A model generated the notes under the pieces. The model did not search any database. It saw only the letters and a program-made list of their open reading frames with translations, and was not told the DNA's origin. A stretch of DNA of 30,830 bases from Cylindrotheca closterium (taxonomy: Eukaryota > Bacillariophyta > Bacillariophyceae > Bacillariales > Bacillariaceae), in NCBI GenBank assembly GCA_933822405.4, contig CAKOGP040001225.1:1-30830 (forward strand), written 5' to 3'. Position 1 is the first letter of the stretch. Every line of letters begins with the position of its first letter. The translations under genes and the position numbers were made by a program. Below, piece after piece: positions 9,505 through 18,333 of this stretch.

Positions 9505-10275
9505 ATGAGCTGGGCTGAGGTGGAGAATCTGGAAACTGAATTGGGGCATTGGCAGTTTTGGTATGACGAGTTTTGGCTACAGCGTGTTTACAGAGCTGGT
9601 GTCGAATCGTCAGCGAGGTCAGCATCAAAGGCCCTTCCAGCCGAATTTTTGGACGATGACGGAGTAGAAGGGAAAGGAAATCGAAAGCTGTTCTTTTGGA
9701 GGGTGCTTTCTTCATGGGAAGAAGGAGACCACTGTCTACCAAAGTTAAAAGTAAGAGGTTATCGGCTGTATGCATCGTTCCACGGAGATCGGGTGAAATG
9801 TGATCCAGTCGTGGAATTGTTGAAAGACGACCGTGACGGAACGCTGCGGTTGTTTGCTGCTAAGGAATTTTGTCTGGGAGACGCTGTGGTTTTTTTATCG
9901 AAATACGAGGAAGCAACCCAAACGTGCTCACAGGGAGGAGCGTTCGCTAGAGTAACAGACGAGAGAGATAGGGGAAATGCATATCTGACACGTAGCCGTG
10001 TCCTACGATGCATGAGAAAAATAAAAAAAGGAGAAGAGATTGTACGGTGGATGAACCGAGGAGATCCAATAAAGTGTTTCGAAATGGTCGACCGGCTGGT
10101 AATGTCACCTGATAAAATGATTCTCGGCAGAGTTTGTTTACTCGATGTAGACTTAATACCCGGGAAGGAAGTTCGCGTTGGTGTGGAATATACGGATGGT
10201 ACCGTACAGGATATCAAGGAGAAACACCACCTGCCTATTTTCCAAATGAAGAAGTGGAGGAATGACCTATTATAG
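9505..10275 (+). CDS. SET-like domain protein with possible Tudor/chromo-like C-terminus
   Basis: A complete 256-codon ORF starts at an ATG and stops at TAG 10273-10275. Residues about 111-183 resemble a SET domain, the fold of lysine methyltransferases: DGTLRLFAAKEFCLGD recalls the N-terminal G-x-G-L-x-A strand with its following Gly-Asp turn, and GNAYLTRSR then RKIKKGEEIVRWM recalls the C-terminal segment ending in GEE(I/L). The canonical NHSC motif and a clear catalytic Tyr are not evident, so it may be divergent or inactive. Residues about 206-245 (GRVCLLDVDLIPG then VGVEYTDGTVQDI) look like a small beta-barrel reader such as Tudor, but this is weak. It is convergent with the next gene, the stops being about 30 bp apart. 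It could be transposon cargo or a host-derived gene. The homology is judged by eye. Confidence 0.45.
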   Translation: MSWAEVENLETELGHWQFWYDEFWLQRVYRAGVESSARSASKALPAEFLDDDGVEGKGNRKLFFWRVLSSWEEGDHCLPKLKVRGYRLYASFHGDRVKCDPVVELLKDDRDGTLRLFAAKEFCLGDAVVFLSKYEEATQTCSQGGAFARVTDERDRGNAYLTRSRVLRCMRKIKKGEEIVRWMNRGDPIKCFEMVDRLVMSPDKMILGRVCLLDVDLIPGKEVRVGVEYTDGTVQDIKEKHHLPIFQMKKWRNDLL

Positions 10276-10305
10276 ATGAAAATGTAATATAATATGTGAT
10301 TCAAG

Positions 10306-11244
10306 TCATTCAACCGAAGAATCGTCAAGTTCCAGGATGACAGGTCTTTTGAAATTGGCGTGACTGTCTTCAATTTTAATGTAGGGATACCCAAGTTCGT
10401 GATGGGCCACTTGAGGGTATGGTTTAGAGAAGAATGCATCTCTTACGTCAGGATAGCGATCGTAGAAATTTTCGTCAGCTTCCTTTTTAAAATAGGTCTG
10501 GACAAGGCGAATAATTGATGCATCATCGAGATAGTGGTCCATCGATTGATTTTCTCCATCAGTTAGGTTCCACTTATTCTTTACTTCAGCACTGATCCCC
10601 TTGGTTTTGAGAAACTGTTGTTGATGTGCGGTGAGCGAATGGAGTGGGAAGGGAAACAAGATGAACCTATAGTAACTTGCCTCAATCATTTTTGATATAA
10701 CTGTCAGTTTTGCGCTATCATCATTATCAGCAAGGGCGGCAATGAATGTTGTCTCTTTGTAGTTGGAATTGTTCTTCAAAACAGGAGCATTAATCTGCTT
10801 GCTGATTCTCCTTGGGGCAACGGAACAAAATCCAATTTCTTCAGCAAATAGTTTCTCGGTGTTGCTGAGTCGGGGTTCCTTTGGGTCTTTGACTTGTCCC
10901 AAGGCCTTGAGAATAGGAAAGACGTTTGCCTCTTGCTTAAGACCAAACCTATTGAGGTAGAAAGCTGTAAACATTCCAAAGGCAATGTCTACCGCGACAA
11001 TAACCATTGGTGGTTCTGATAGGTTGTTCAACAAAGGAAATTCCCCGTTAAAGTTCTTTAACCAGACTTCGGCCTTTAGTCTTTTGTTAGGGTAGTAGTC
11101 AGTGAGCTGTTTGTGCTCGGTGCGTTTTTTTTTCTGGCGACGTTTTTCGGGAGATACAGGCGCTGCTGTTGTCCGACGCAGCTTTTGCGATTTGAAGACC
11201 ATAGACTGGTCTTGAGGATCATCCGTTTTGAATTTGATGTCCAT
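10306..11244 (-). CDS. Unknown 312-residue protein with basic N-terminus and PIP-degron-like motif
   Basis: The ORF is complete from an ATG at 11242-11244. Residues 1-60 are very basic (EKRRQKKKRTEH) and include QLTDYYPNKR. This fits the PIP degron pattern in having a hydrophobic residue, Thr-Asp, two aromatics and a basic residue four positions after the second aromatic (Arg55). The usual first-position Gln is replaced by His44. Such motifs bind PCNA and recruit CRL4-Cdt2 for replication-coupled destruction. Residues 75-300 look globular (VIVAVDIAFGMFTAFYL) and match no family I recognise. The C-terminus is acidic (LELDDSSVE). It may be co-oriented with the 429-codon gene upstream, 328 bp away. 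Function unassigned. Confidence 0.6.
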   Translation of the reverse strand: MDIKFKTDDPQDQSMVFKSQKLRRTTAAPVSPEKRRQKKKRTEHKQLTDYYPNKRLKAEVWLKNFNGEFPLLNNLSEPPMVIVAVDIAFGMFTAFYLNRFGLKQEANVFPILKALGQVKDPKEPRLSNTEKLFAEEIGFCSVAPRRISKQINAPVLKNNSNYKETTFIAALADNDDSAKLTVISKMIEASYYRFILFPFPLHSLTAHQQQFLKTKGISAEVKNKWNLTDGENQSMDHYLDDASIIRLVQTYFKKEADENFYDRYPDVRDAFFSKPYPQVAHHELGYPYIKIEDSHANFKRPVILELDDSSVE

Positions 11245-11572
11245 TTTGTGGAATTGCAGATTTGTGACAACAAAAGATGTTAAGCCGTGTCTTGGAGGAT
11301 AATGGGCTAGTATGGATTACCTGTAGGATGGTGCCAATGTTTCCATTTAGGGGCATGGTGATACATTGGGATGATGTCATCGAAAAGGGTTATATGTAAT
11401 CCGCTTCAATTTTCCAAGTGTACATAATACAGAGGCGCAGGCTGGAAATAAAATTAGTGCAGTGGAAGAAATGGCGTGCATGGCGTTTGAGAAGAGTTGA
11501 TGTAAAGTAAATATTAAGGCTATGTATTCATATGTCATCATCATATATTCGTAAGATGAACTAAAATGTATT
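11245..11572. other. Intergenic region between two minus-strand genes
   Basis: No open frame of note and no repeat recognised. It should hold the 3' UTR of the 11573-12862 gene and the promoter of the 10306-11244 gene. No specific signal is supportable. Confidence 0.4.
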
Positions 11573-12862
11573 TTAAACTAGTTCGTTTTCCTCTTCAGAC
11601 TCGTCGTCGTGTTCATGTGTAACATCAACATCTGTGTGTTCTTGAGTCTCTGCATCTTCGTCATTGTCACCGGTTTTATATGGATTTGGACGTTGGTCAT
11701 TGGCATCATCAACATCGTCATCACGTTTGTTATCGTCGTTGTCGGATGATGATGAATCCGATTCATCATCTTCTGTTGTTTCAGTGTTCTGACTCAAATT
11801 AGTCAAGGCAGAATCGGGAATTTCGAAATCTTCTCTTATGCGAAGTTTTTTGAAATTTTCATCATCCAAGATTCCAACGTTTTGTGGATAGACGGATGTG
11901 AGACGAAGGTTAACATTTCTGTTCTCGACTTTATCTGTTTCTCCCTTGATGGAAAGGAGCCCTCTCTTGCACCAGCCGATGATTTTCCAACCACCATTAT
12001 CGTTGATGTAACTGATCATGTTTCTGATTTGGCTACGTCGTCGATGTAAGTGCATTTCTTCTTTAGGAGGGGTCGTGGTGCTCGTGTAATTTACCAAGTT
12101 ATGAAAAAAGACTGACATCGTCCGAAAGGAAGCTAGACTGGCAACATGTGTGTCAGAATTGAAATGGTTTTGTGCCACGGGAATCCCAAAATCAAACTCG
12201 TATACCAGGGAATTGCCTGGAGAGCCAAATGCACAGACGCAACCATCTTTACCCCAGTGACGATCGCATTGGTACCCGGTGCACGTTCGGGTATTGAATT
12301 TCATTCTTGTCAATTTGATCGTTTTTCCTTCCTCGACAAAGAAAAATGTTTGATCAGAGTCTCTTGGGAGTTCGATCGGTGCTGGTTTTTTTAAGATTCT
12401 TGCGTTCGGTTTGAGGGGGAACATCTTCAGGTCCTTGTTATCAATGATGTGAAGATAATCTCCGACCTGTGATGTGGACAGGTCAGGTTCGATGAGGTAG
12501 AAGGCCATCCCCATGAAACTGTTTTCGTGGACGTGGGCAAGGAAGTGACATGTCTGTTGTGGGTTATGAGTCACAATAGCAAAAGTGTGCGGTGGATTCA
12601 TCATGGCGTCCCCGCAAAGAAACCATCGGTGGTACGTTTTTGGAGCCTGATATGCAATCCTTGATTTCTTGTTGTTGTTATATGCAGAGGTTGCTCTTGT
12701 GGCGGTGGATGGCGAGGTACAGTTTAAAATAATCGCACAAATACCCTTATTTTCAAACCTAGACATCTTTTCAGCTTTCGTAAAAAACTTCATTTTCTTC
12801 AATTTGAAATTGGGATTGAGGTTTACCATAAGATCGTTTTGTAGATTGTTAACATTGAACAT
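11573..12862 (-). CDS. Unknown 429-residue protein with Cys cluster and long acidic tail
   Basis: The ORF is complete from an ATG at 12860-12862. Residues 1-300 look folded. A central cluster, CTGYQCDRHWGKDGCVC (around residues 196-212), spaces four Cys and a His in a way that suggests a metal site. From about residue 365 to the end the protein is almost entirely Asp, Glu, Ser and Asn with a run of acidic patches (DDESDSSSSDNDDN), as in chaperone-like or ssDNA-mimic tails. I do not recognise the family. Some Helitrons carry an RPA-like ssDNA-binding gene beside the transposase, and position and size would permit that, but I see no clear OB-fold signature. It lies head-to-tail downstream of the Helitron gene on the same strand. 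Confidence 0.6.
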   Translation of the reverse strand: MFNVNNLQNDLMVNLNPNFKLKKMKFFTKAEKMSRFENKGICAIILNCTSPSTATRATSAYNNNKKSRIAYQAPKTYHRWFLCGDAMMNPPHTFAIVTHNPQQTCHFLAHVHENSFMGMAFYLIEPDLSTSQVGDYLHIIDNKDLKMFPLKPNARILKKPAPIELPRDSDQTFFFVEEGKTIKLTRMKFNTRTCTGYQCDRHWGKDGCVCAFGSPGNSLVYEFDFGIPVAQNHFNSDTHVASLASFRTMSVFFHNLVNYTSTTTPPKEEMHLHRRRSQIRNMISYINDNGGWKIIGWCKRGLLSIKGETDKVENRNVNLRLTSVYPQNVGILDDENFKKLRIREDFEIPDSALTNLSQNTETTEDDESDSSSSDNDDNKRDDDVDDANDQRPNPYKTGDNDEDAETQEHTDVDVTHEHDDESEEENELV

Positions 12863-13214
12863 TGTTCATAAGCTGACCGAAGTTGACAATTTTGGTTTTT
12901 GAAAGTGCTTTGGACAAAATTATGGGATCGAACACAAATGATTTCAAACATCACGGGCGGCGGCGATGAACCGCCCAAGTGGAGAGATACTCACGAATCA
13001 CCGGGTTTGGCATTTATAGTTTCTGGTGGGAAAATGAGCGGAAGCCGACAGCATCCGCCCATTTTCCTGGTTTGACTTCGATGAATGGAAAATGTTAAAA
13101 TATAATAGTCGCTGATGGTAAGATCTATTTATTACTCTAAACCCAGCACCCCCTTATTGACTAGATTAGATGAACGAAGTGTTTTATAAAATATGACTAT
13201 TGAAAAATATTTAT
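12863..13214. other. Intergenic region between Helitron 3' end and the next minus-strand gene
   Basis: It holds two hairpins: a small GC-rich one (gggcgg at 12955-12960 pairing with ccgccc at 12971-12976) and a long one at 13029-13067. It would contain the Helitron 3' UTR and the promoter of the 11573-12862 gene. A Helitron-type 3' end (hairpin followed by CTRR on the minus strand) could not be placed with confidence. Confidence 0.4.
13029..13067. repeat. Strong imperfect inverted repeat (14-bp arms)
   Basis: Arm 13029-13042 (ggaaaatgagcgga) pairs with 13054-13067 (tccgcccattttcc) with one mismatch around an 11-base loop. The outer 8 bases recur at 13087-13094 (ggaaaatg), so the second arm could pair with either neighbour. 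It lies between two minus-strand genes and could be an RNA structure, a transcription-end element or part of a transposon end. Confidence 0.7.
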
Positions 13215-16200
13215 TTATGTGTGTTCCATAATTCTGAAGGAATCACGGATTTTGAGTTCATAAGAACCACATTGCTGGACCTGTAGTTGGTTTCGTAGCG
13301 ACCTGTATCTATTCATGGTTGCAGTTATCTCTTGAGCGATTCTTAACATTCCAACAGGAGAACATGTAGCTGCATTCCGTCGAGCCATTCCTAGTCGCTT
13401 CCACCGCTGTTCAAAGTTTCGGCGATTATCGCAGGAAACAAAACCATGAACATAACCGAAAAGAACCCATGGTAGCAGTCTTTCATTATTTGTAAAATCA
13501 CTACCCTGGCCCGAGTTATGATCATTTAGTCTTCTTCGGACATCCACGGTCTCTCCTATATAAAGGTATCCATAGCTCCTCGTGGAAACCAGAAGATATA
13601 CGGCAGGTATACAGTCGAGAATAATGTCACATGGTCGGAAAAGTGGTGACCCTGGTATGATGGAAGAGGCGTCATCACGAGAGCAGAGGCGCTGCGTTAT
13701 GGAAGTAATGTGAGCCATGTACTTTGATGTCATCTCCAGGACAGACAGAAGATGAGCAACAACTTCGTCTGGTCTTCCTACAAAGAAGACATCGGAACAG
13801 TGTCTTGTTCTTGATAGAAGAACTACCACTTGAGCGGCATCCCATAATGCAAAATTCAAATCGCTGTATAGAGCGTTGTTGCAAACTGCGGTTACAAGCT
13901 TGCCAAAAGTAGCTCCTTGGCTTGCATGAATGGTAGAGGCTATCCGCAACCTGATACCATATTGTGCTCTCCTAGCAACAATGCGACCCCAAATCCTTTT
14001 TGGTTTTGACATTTGAAATGGAACTGCAACTGGTTCCCAGCCGTGGAGCTTCAAATACTCTCGGTTGAAGTTTGCAAGGAGTGGGAACTCCTTACAACCT
14101 GGCGGACCCTTGTACAGTTCAATGTTTCGTTTTGCATCAACATCGCCTTCGTCAACGTCAAGTAGTATTGCAAGCTGGCCTTGCTGGTAGGACCCATGCA
14201 GATTATGAGTAAATTCGTACCTTCCTTTCTTGTACAGATATAGTTTTTTCTTCTGTTTCAGCTTTCTTGATAATTCCTGTGCAACAGGAGAAGAAGCAAT
14301 TTTCCAGTTACCTGCTACGGAAGATTCTTCGTCTTCAGAAGGCGACATAACCAAGGTAATTGTAGGTTCATTCTCCATACGCTTAACCAGCACATTTTCA
14401 ATAGATTCGCAAGGCGCTCTACGGCCAAAAACGTATATTCCATCTTCGGGTATTCGCACATCATCGAATGTGGAAACAAAGTTACAATTTTTGGTCACAA
14501 TTTCTCTGAATTCATTCCTCAGATTGTCATCCCACTCAGAAATGCGAGTGAGCCGACACAGTCTGCGAAGATTTGCGTCTCGGGCAGCTCGGACGGATTC
14601 TGTTAGTTCGGTAAAATGGAATTCTGTCATCATATTCATTGACAGCATCAATGCCGTGCCATCAATTGGCATTAGCTGATGAATATCCATTGAACAGATC
14701 ACAAGAATGCCACCAAGGAATCTGCTGGAATCTTTCACATTCCTTGCAATGATGTCCATGGTTGCTAACAACTCAGCACTGACTGCTCCAAACTCATCAA
14801 TATACAGGAATTGAAGTTCTCGCCAAAAGTGCAGCAACTCTGGTCTTCGGTACATGCTAATAAGGGCAGCTTCCGCGGTACGACCAGGAGACATGTTTCG
14901 GCGATCGCTTATAGGTATTGCGCATCGAAGGTGGATGTGCATCCCACCAAGTGCCTTACTTCTATCAGCAACGATGCTTGTTGCTATTCCCTTCAATCCT
15001 CTGGACATTGCGTAAAGGCATATTTCTTGACACACTGTCGTTTTACCATTGCCCGGACCTCCGCATATGACAACGTTTTTGTGAGATACGCCGCGCATGT
15101 AACGATCAATTGTATGTTTTGCTGATTGTAAAACCTTCTTTTGTTCCGTGTATGAAGCAAAGCTTTGTACTCCGTGGATCGCAAATTCTGGAGGGAAGAC
15201 GTAGTCTACAACACCAATGCTTTCTACATTAATGCCATCGTCGCGCAATGGAGCTGTGAGGGAATGCATTGTCTCCATATTGTCTCTGTTTGGAAGGTTT
15301 GCGTTTGTGAAACCGGCGTTCAGCAAATCGCTATACAAAGCGCGGAGGAAAGCAGCCAGTAATTTGCGCTTTTCGGAATTGATCTTTTTGGTAGTTTCTT
15401 GTCTCATTGCCGACTGCAACACACATGGAGTGCCCATGACCAATTCATCTTCAGCCCCCAGCAGACATTCGGAAAAGGCGGCGTTGGCAAGAACAAGATT
15501 TCTGTCGCGATTGTATACAGATCCAGACTGCCAACATAGGCATTTACGAACGTATTGGCTCAACAAGGATCTGACTGATTCATTTTTCACTTCAGTGTCA
15601 TCAGAGGAAGTAAATAACCCTGCATGAATGTAGGCTTTCTTCATGTTGTCTTGATCCATCAAGCCGTATTCAGTTTCAAAACGACCAAACAAAAGGAGGA
15701 TGAACACCAAAAACCGACCTCTGTTCTTTGGAAACACAGGTGTGGTCCATGGAGTAGGAAGCACCGTAGATATATCAGACGATAAAAATGATTTCGATAT
15801 TGTGTTGTATTGGTTTCTTGAGCTTTCTCGTGTTGTGCGGCGGGCCCCTAGTTCATCCTCGTCAACATTCATGGCACTGAATTCAAACTGGTTCTGTAGT
15901 CTCTCAATTTGCGTGAGTAAAGTAATCATTTTGTGGCGCTGACGTGCACCACCAAAGTAGTCACTGTCACATTCTCTTGTATAATCAAGTATTTCTGACA
16001 ATGCACCCCTCCGCAAGACAATGTGCATGTTCAGGCCGTCAATCCAGTAGCATTTCATCACATCTAATCTCAGTCTTTTTTGTAGCCCTTGTGTCAATGT
16101 GTCTTCGTCATGGTGAAGAGACTGCCTTTTAAACCACCGAAAAAATAACCGAACGCTGTTGACAAAACGTAGCTCCGGGGGGCGAATACTGAAAACAGTG

Positions 16201-17218
16201 ACAGCGTCAACTGTGAGGGATGAAGATCTTTCGTCAAAAATCACTTTCATTTGATTGGAAGAAAACAGGCGATTCTGCGGAAAGTTCCGATCTTGTCTGA
16301 TTTCTTGATTGATGTTTGTGAGGTAAGCGACATGATCCGGAACATTGTCCACATTGCATTGCCCTCTCTTGAAAAGTGCAGGGCGGTATTCTCGGGGTGA
16401 TGTTGAAAAATGGACAAAGGGAACCGACGATGTTACAAGGTCTTCACCAAGAATAACAGAGAGACATTCCGTCTGAGTTACAAGTCTCCCATAATTCGAA
16501 TTCTTCTTTCTAGTTTGACTAGCATGGATTTTATTTGAAGTGATTTTTGTGTTGTGAAGCTCTTCAATTACTCCTCTAGCACGGGTCTTATCAAACTTTG
16601 CTTGTGGTTTCAACTCAACCCTTGCAACATCATCCATCTTTGTCACATATTTCACCAAATAAGCGCCTATCATGTGTCCTGTTGTATATTGGATGTTCTG
16701 CGAACTTGGAAAGCAAGCAAATAGGTTTCCGTTGGTAGGAGAAAACTTTTTATTGTCAATGGAGCATATCGGAACATGGAACTCTGACAGTAGGCAGTCA
16801 TCAAGTACAAGATCCCCGTCCATCATCCCAAGGTTGTTGTAAATCTTAATGGCGTCTCTTGTGTGGGAGACTTTGACAGGTTCAATAGTGTGCCTATACG
16901 GTGTCAGAGTCTTGTAGTAATTGTCTTGCGCCTTGCAAACAAAGTAAGTTTCCCCAGTTTGTGTTCTTGTGCGTGGAATCTGGCATCTTGTGTTACAGCT
17001 GTGTGTCAAATAAGATTTTGCCTGGTCGAGAATATCAATGAAATGATCTAGAGAGGAAATCAGCCCCTTCCCTTTCATTTCTAAATACTCCTGGTAATGG
17101 ATGAGTTCATTGACACACCCTCTGATTTTGTTGAGCACAAGTTCCAACTCATTTGGATTATCGACATTGTAGGATGTTCGAAGAATGGAGTGAATATGCG
17201 CCAAGTTACCTTGAGTAT
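13215..17218 (-). CDS. Helitron transposase, last exon: Rep catalytic core, PIF1-like helicase, GIY-YIG
   Basis: About 1,333 codons follow the 83-bp intron. In order: HUH motif in NLAHIHSIL (17191-17199 codes HIH); two-Tyr motif in GAYLVKYVTK (about 16640-16670), the pair that nicks and carries the DNA strand; helicase Walker A GGPGNGKT (15039-15062), Walker B LYIDEFG (about 14790), a motif III-like CSMDIHQLMPIDG, an ESVR segment, then TIHASQGATFG and VVLLSRTRHC, matching the Pif1/RecD-like motif V-VI set. The C-terminal 110 residues (from about 13610) form a GIY-YIG-type nuclease: VYLLVSTRSYGYLYIGET, Arg in VRRRLNDHNSG, and Glu in NFEQRWKRL. Stop TAA at 13215-13217; an AATAAA overlaps it. 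Helentron-type elements instead carry an AP-type endonuclease, so GIY-YIG here is unusual. The exon itself is uninterrupted and may be functional. Confidence 0.88.
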
Positions 17219-17301
17219 CTGTACAAACCATGCAAAACAACAATACCGAGTGAAATATGATGAAAGGTAAACAGGAAAATCAAAGCAACTGGGTCGCTAA
17301 C
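17219..17301 (-). other. 83-bp intron splitting the Rep HUH region
   Basis: The donor after CAAG is GTTAGC and the acceptor is TTTGTACAG. Joining gives EFQ, a codon split G|AT (Asp), then TQGNLAHIH, which restores the Helitron signature normally read as EFQ-x-RG-x-PHxH. Phase 1. Without splicing a TAG directly follows the donor. Confidence 0.85.
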
Positions 17302-18323
17302 CTTGGAACTCTTTCCGGTACCATGCATAGTCTATTGGACCCAAAGGCTGTTCTGGAGAGTAGATGATATATCGCATCCACATATCTGCAACTTCGTTCC
17401 AACTGCGGGATACATACGATGCAGCAGATTCTCTCAAATATTGTGATGCTTCATCCATGTCCAATCCATATTTTGCGCAGATCAACATTACTGCTTCCTT
17501 TGAGATGAGCCATTCCCTCACCACACGCAAGCCACTGCATGTTTTCTGGTTACAGGTCTGAGTGAAGAAGTAATGGGGCCTCCTTTCTTCGACAAGTGCT
17601 GCCAACTTATGAACATTGGCATGATTTTCTGATGTGTCGCCGTAAAGTTCTGCAGAGTCGCTTCTGTCTCGAAAACTCACACCGTCTTTTTGCTGGTGGT
17701 CACAAAAGCCTCTTTGTAATACCAAGCGAGTGTGTTTCCCATTTGCTCCTAGGTTTGTTAGTTGATCGAGTAACATAAAATGATAAGCAGGATCAACGGA
17801 TGTTGGCATTGCAGGATTAGAAACTCTCATCTTGGCATGGTCTCTCATACTCCCAATGCCAAGCTTTTTCAACGTCTGCTTGTTTGCCCATAGTGCTGTT
17901 GGCATGGCACCAGGGATAGAGCCGTCATCTAAACTGTACCAAAATATTGTTGGAAATAACTGCCCTTCGGCATAGACCAGAGGAATTACCTTTGATTCTG
18001 CCTTTGCAACCAGTCGTTCGGTGATTGACCGATGCATTTTATTCATTCAAAGTTTGTGGTTTGTTCGCGTCAATAAGTGTCCATGTTGATTAAGTATGAC
18101 ATAAAGTGGAATCCGAAACTTGGAAGAATCACTGTGTTCAACAGCTATCTCACATTGATCTGTTCCTGTGGTTGTTGTAGGGATAGTTGTGGTAGTGAGA
18201 TCCTCAGCACCAAAATGCTCGGAGACATGACTCCTGTTTACGCTATTGTTGTGTTCCTGATCACCAACTACCACCCTCTGCTGGTCTTCATCATTTGTTG
18301 GCGCTGCAACAAAATTCCACGGT
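17302..18323 (-). CDS. Helitron transposase, Helitron-like N domain (exon 3 distal part, with an in-frame TGA)
   Basis: This minus-strand segment runs from the N gap to the donor at 17301. After the duplicated stretch (coding PWNFVAAPTND... to CEIAV) it continues uniquely with FRIPLYVILNQHGHLL. TGA at 18047-18049 interrupts the frame, which then resumes as MNKMHRSITERLVAKAES and LVYAEGQLFPTIFWYS. These match the beginning of the Helitron helicase-like N domain, as does the later HYFFTQTCNQKTC (the usual FxTxTCNP). The domain precedes the HUH motif and helps form the Rep nuclease. The 249 codons from 18046 are an artificial start: nothing indicates a real initiation there, and the domain extends upstream past the TGA. 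Either the stop is a nonsense mutation or an assembly/base error close to the gap. Confidence 0.8.
18138..18323 (-). repeat. ~186-bp duplicate of Helitron exon 3 sequence, copy A (at the gap edge)
   Basis: It is nearly identical to 20890-21075: I see one base difference, changing a Pro codon to Thr (AEDLP versus AEDLT). This copy ends exactly at the N run. Beyond its other end it continues into true Helitron sequence, whereas copy B continues into copia sequence. Confidence 0.9.
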
Positions 18324-18333
18324 NNNNNNNNNN
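18324..18333. other. Assembly gap (10 N)
   Basis: The window contains ten undetermined bases. They sit exactly between the copia linker (SYVQDG) and the start of duplicate copy A. A run of 10 N is usually a scaffold placeholder of unknown true size, so the missing copia reverse transcriptase could lie here. Confidence 0.95.

Noticed and set aside
11745..11770. Near-perfect palindrome gatgatgaatc-c-gattcatcatc
   Set aside because: It lies within the Asp/Ser-rich coding tail, whose GAT/TCA-type codons make such symmetry likely by chance.
12955..12976. Small hairpin gggcgg...ccgccc as Helitron 3' terminal hairpin
   Set aside because: Six-base arms with a ten-base loop and no CTRR end identified nearby on the minus strand; too weak to assign.
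15700..15942. Plus-strand ORFs opposite the Helitron last exon
   Set aside because: They are antisense shadows of a well-supported coding frame with no recognisable motifs.
13215..17243. Stand-alone 1,342-codon helicase gene starting at 17243
   Set aside because: The first codon is TTG within an intron; splice borders at 17219-17301 join it to the upstream Helitron exon in frame.
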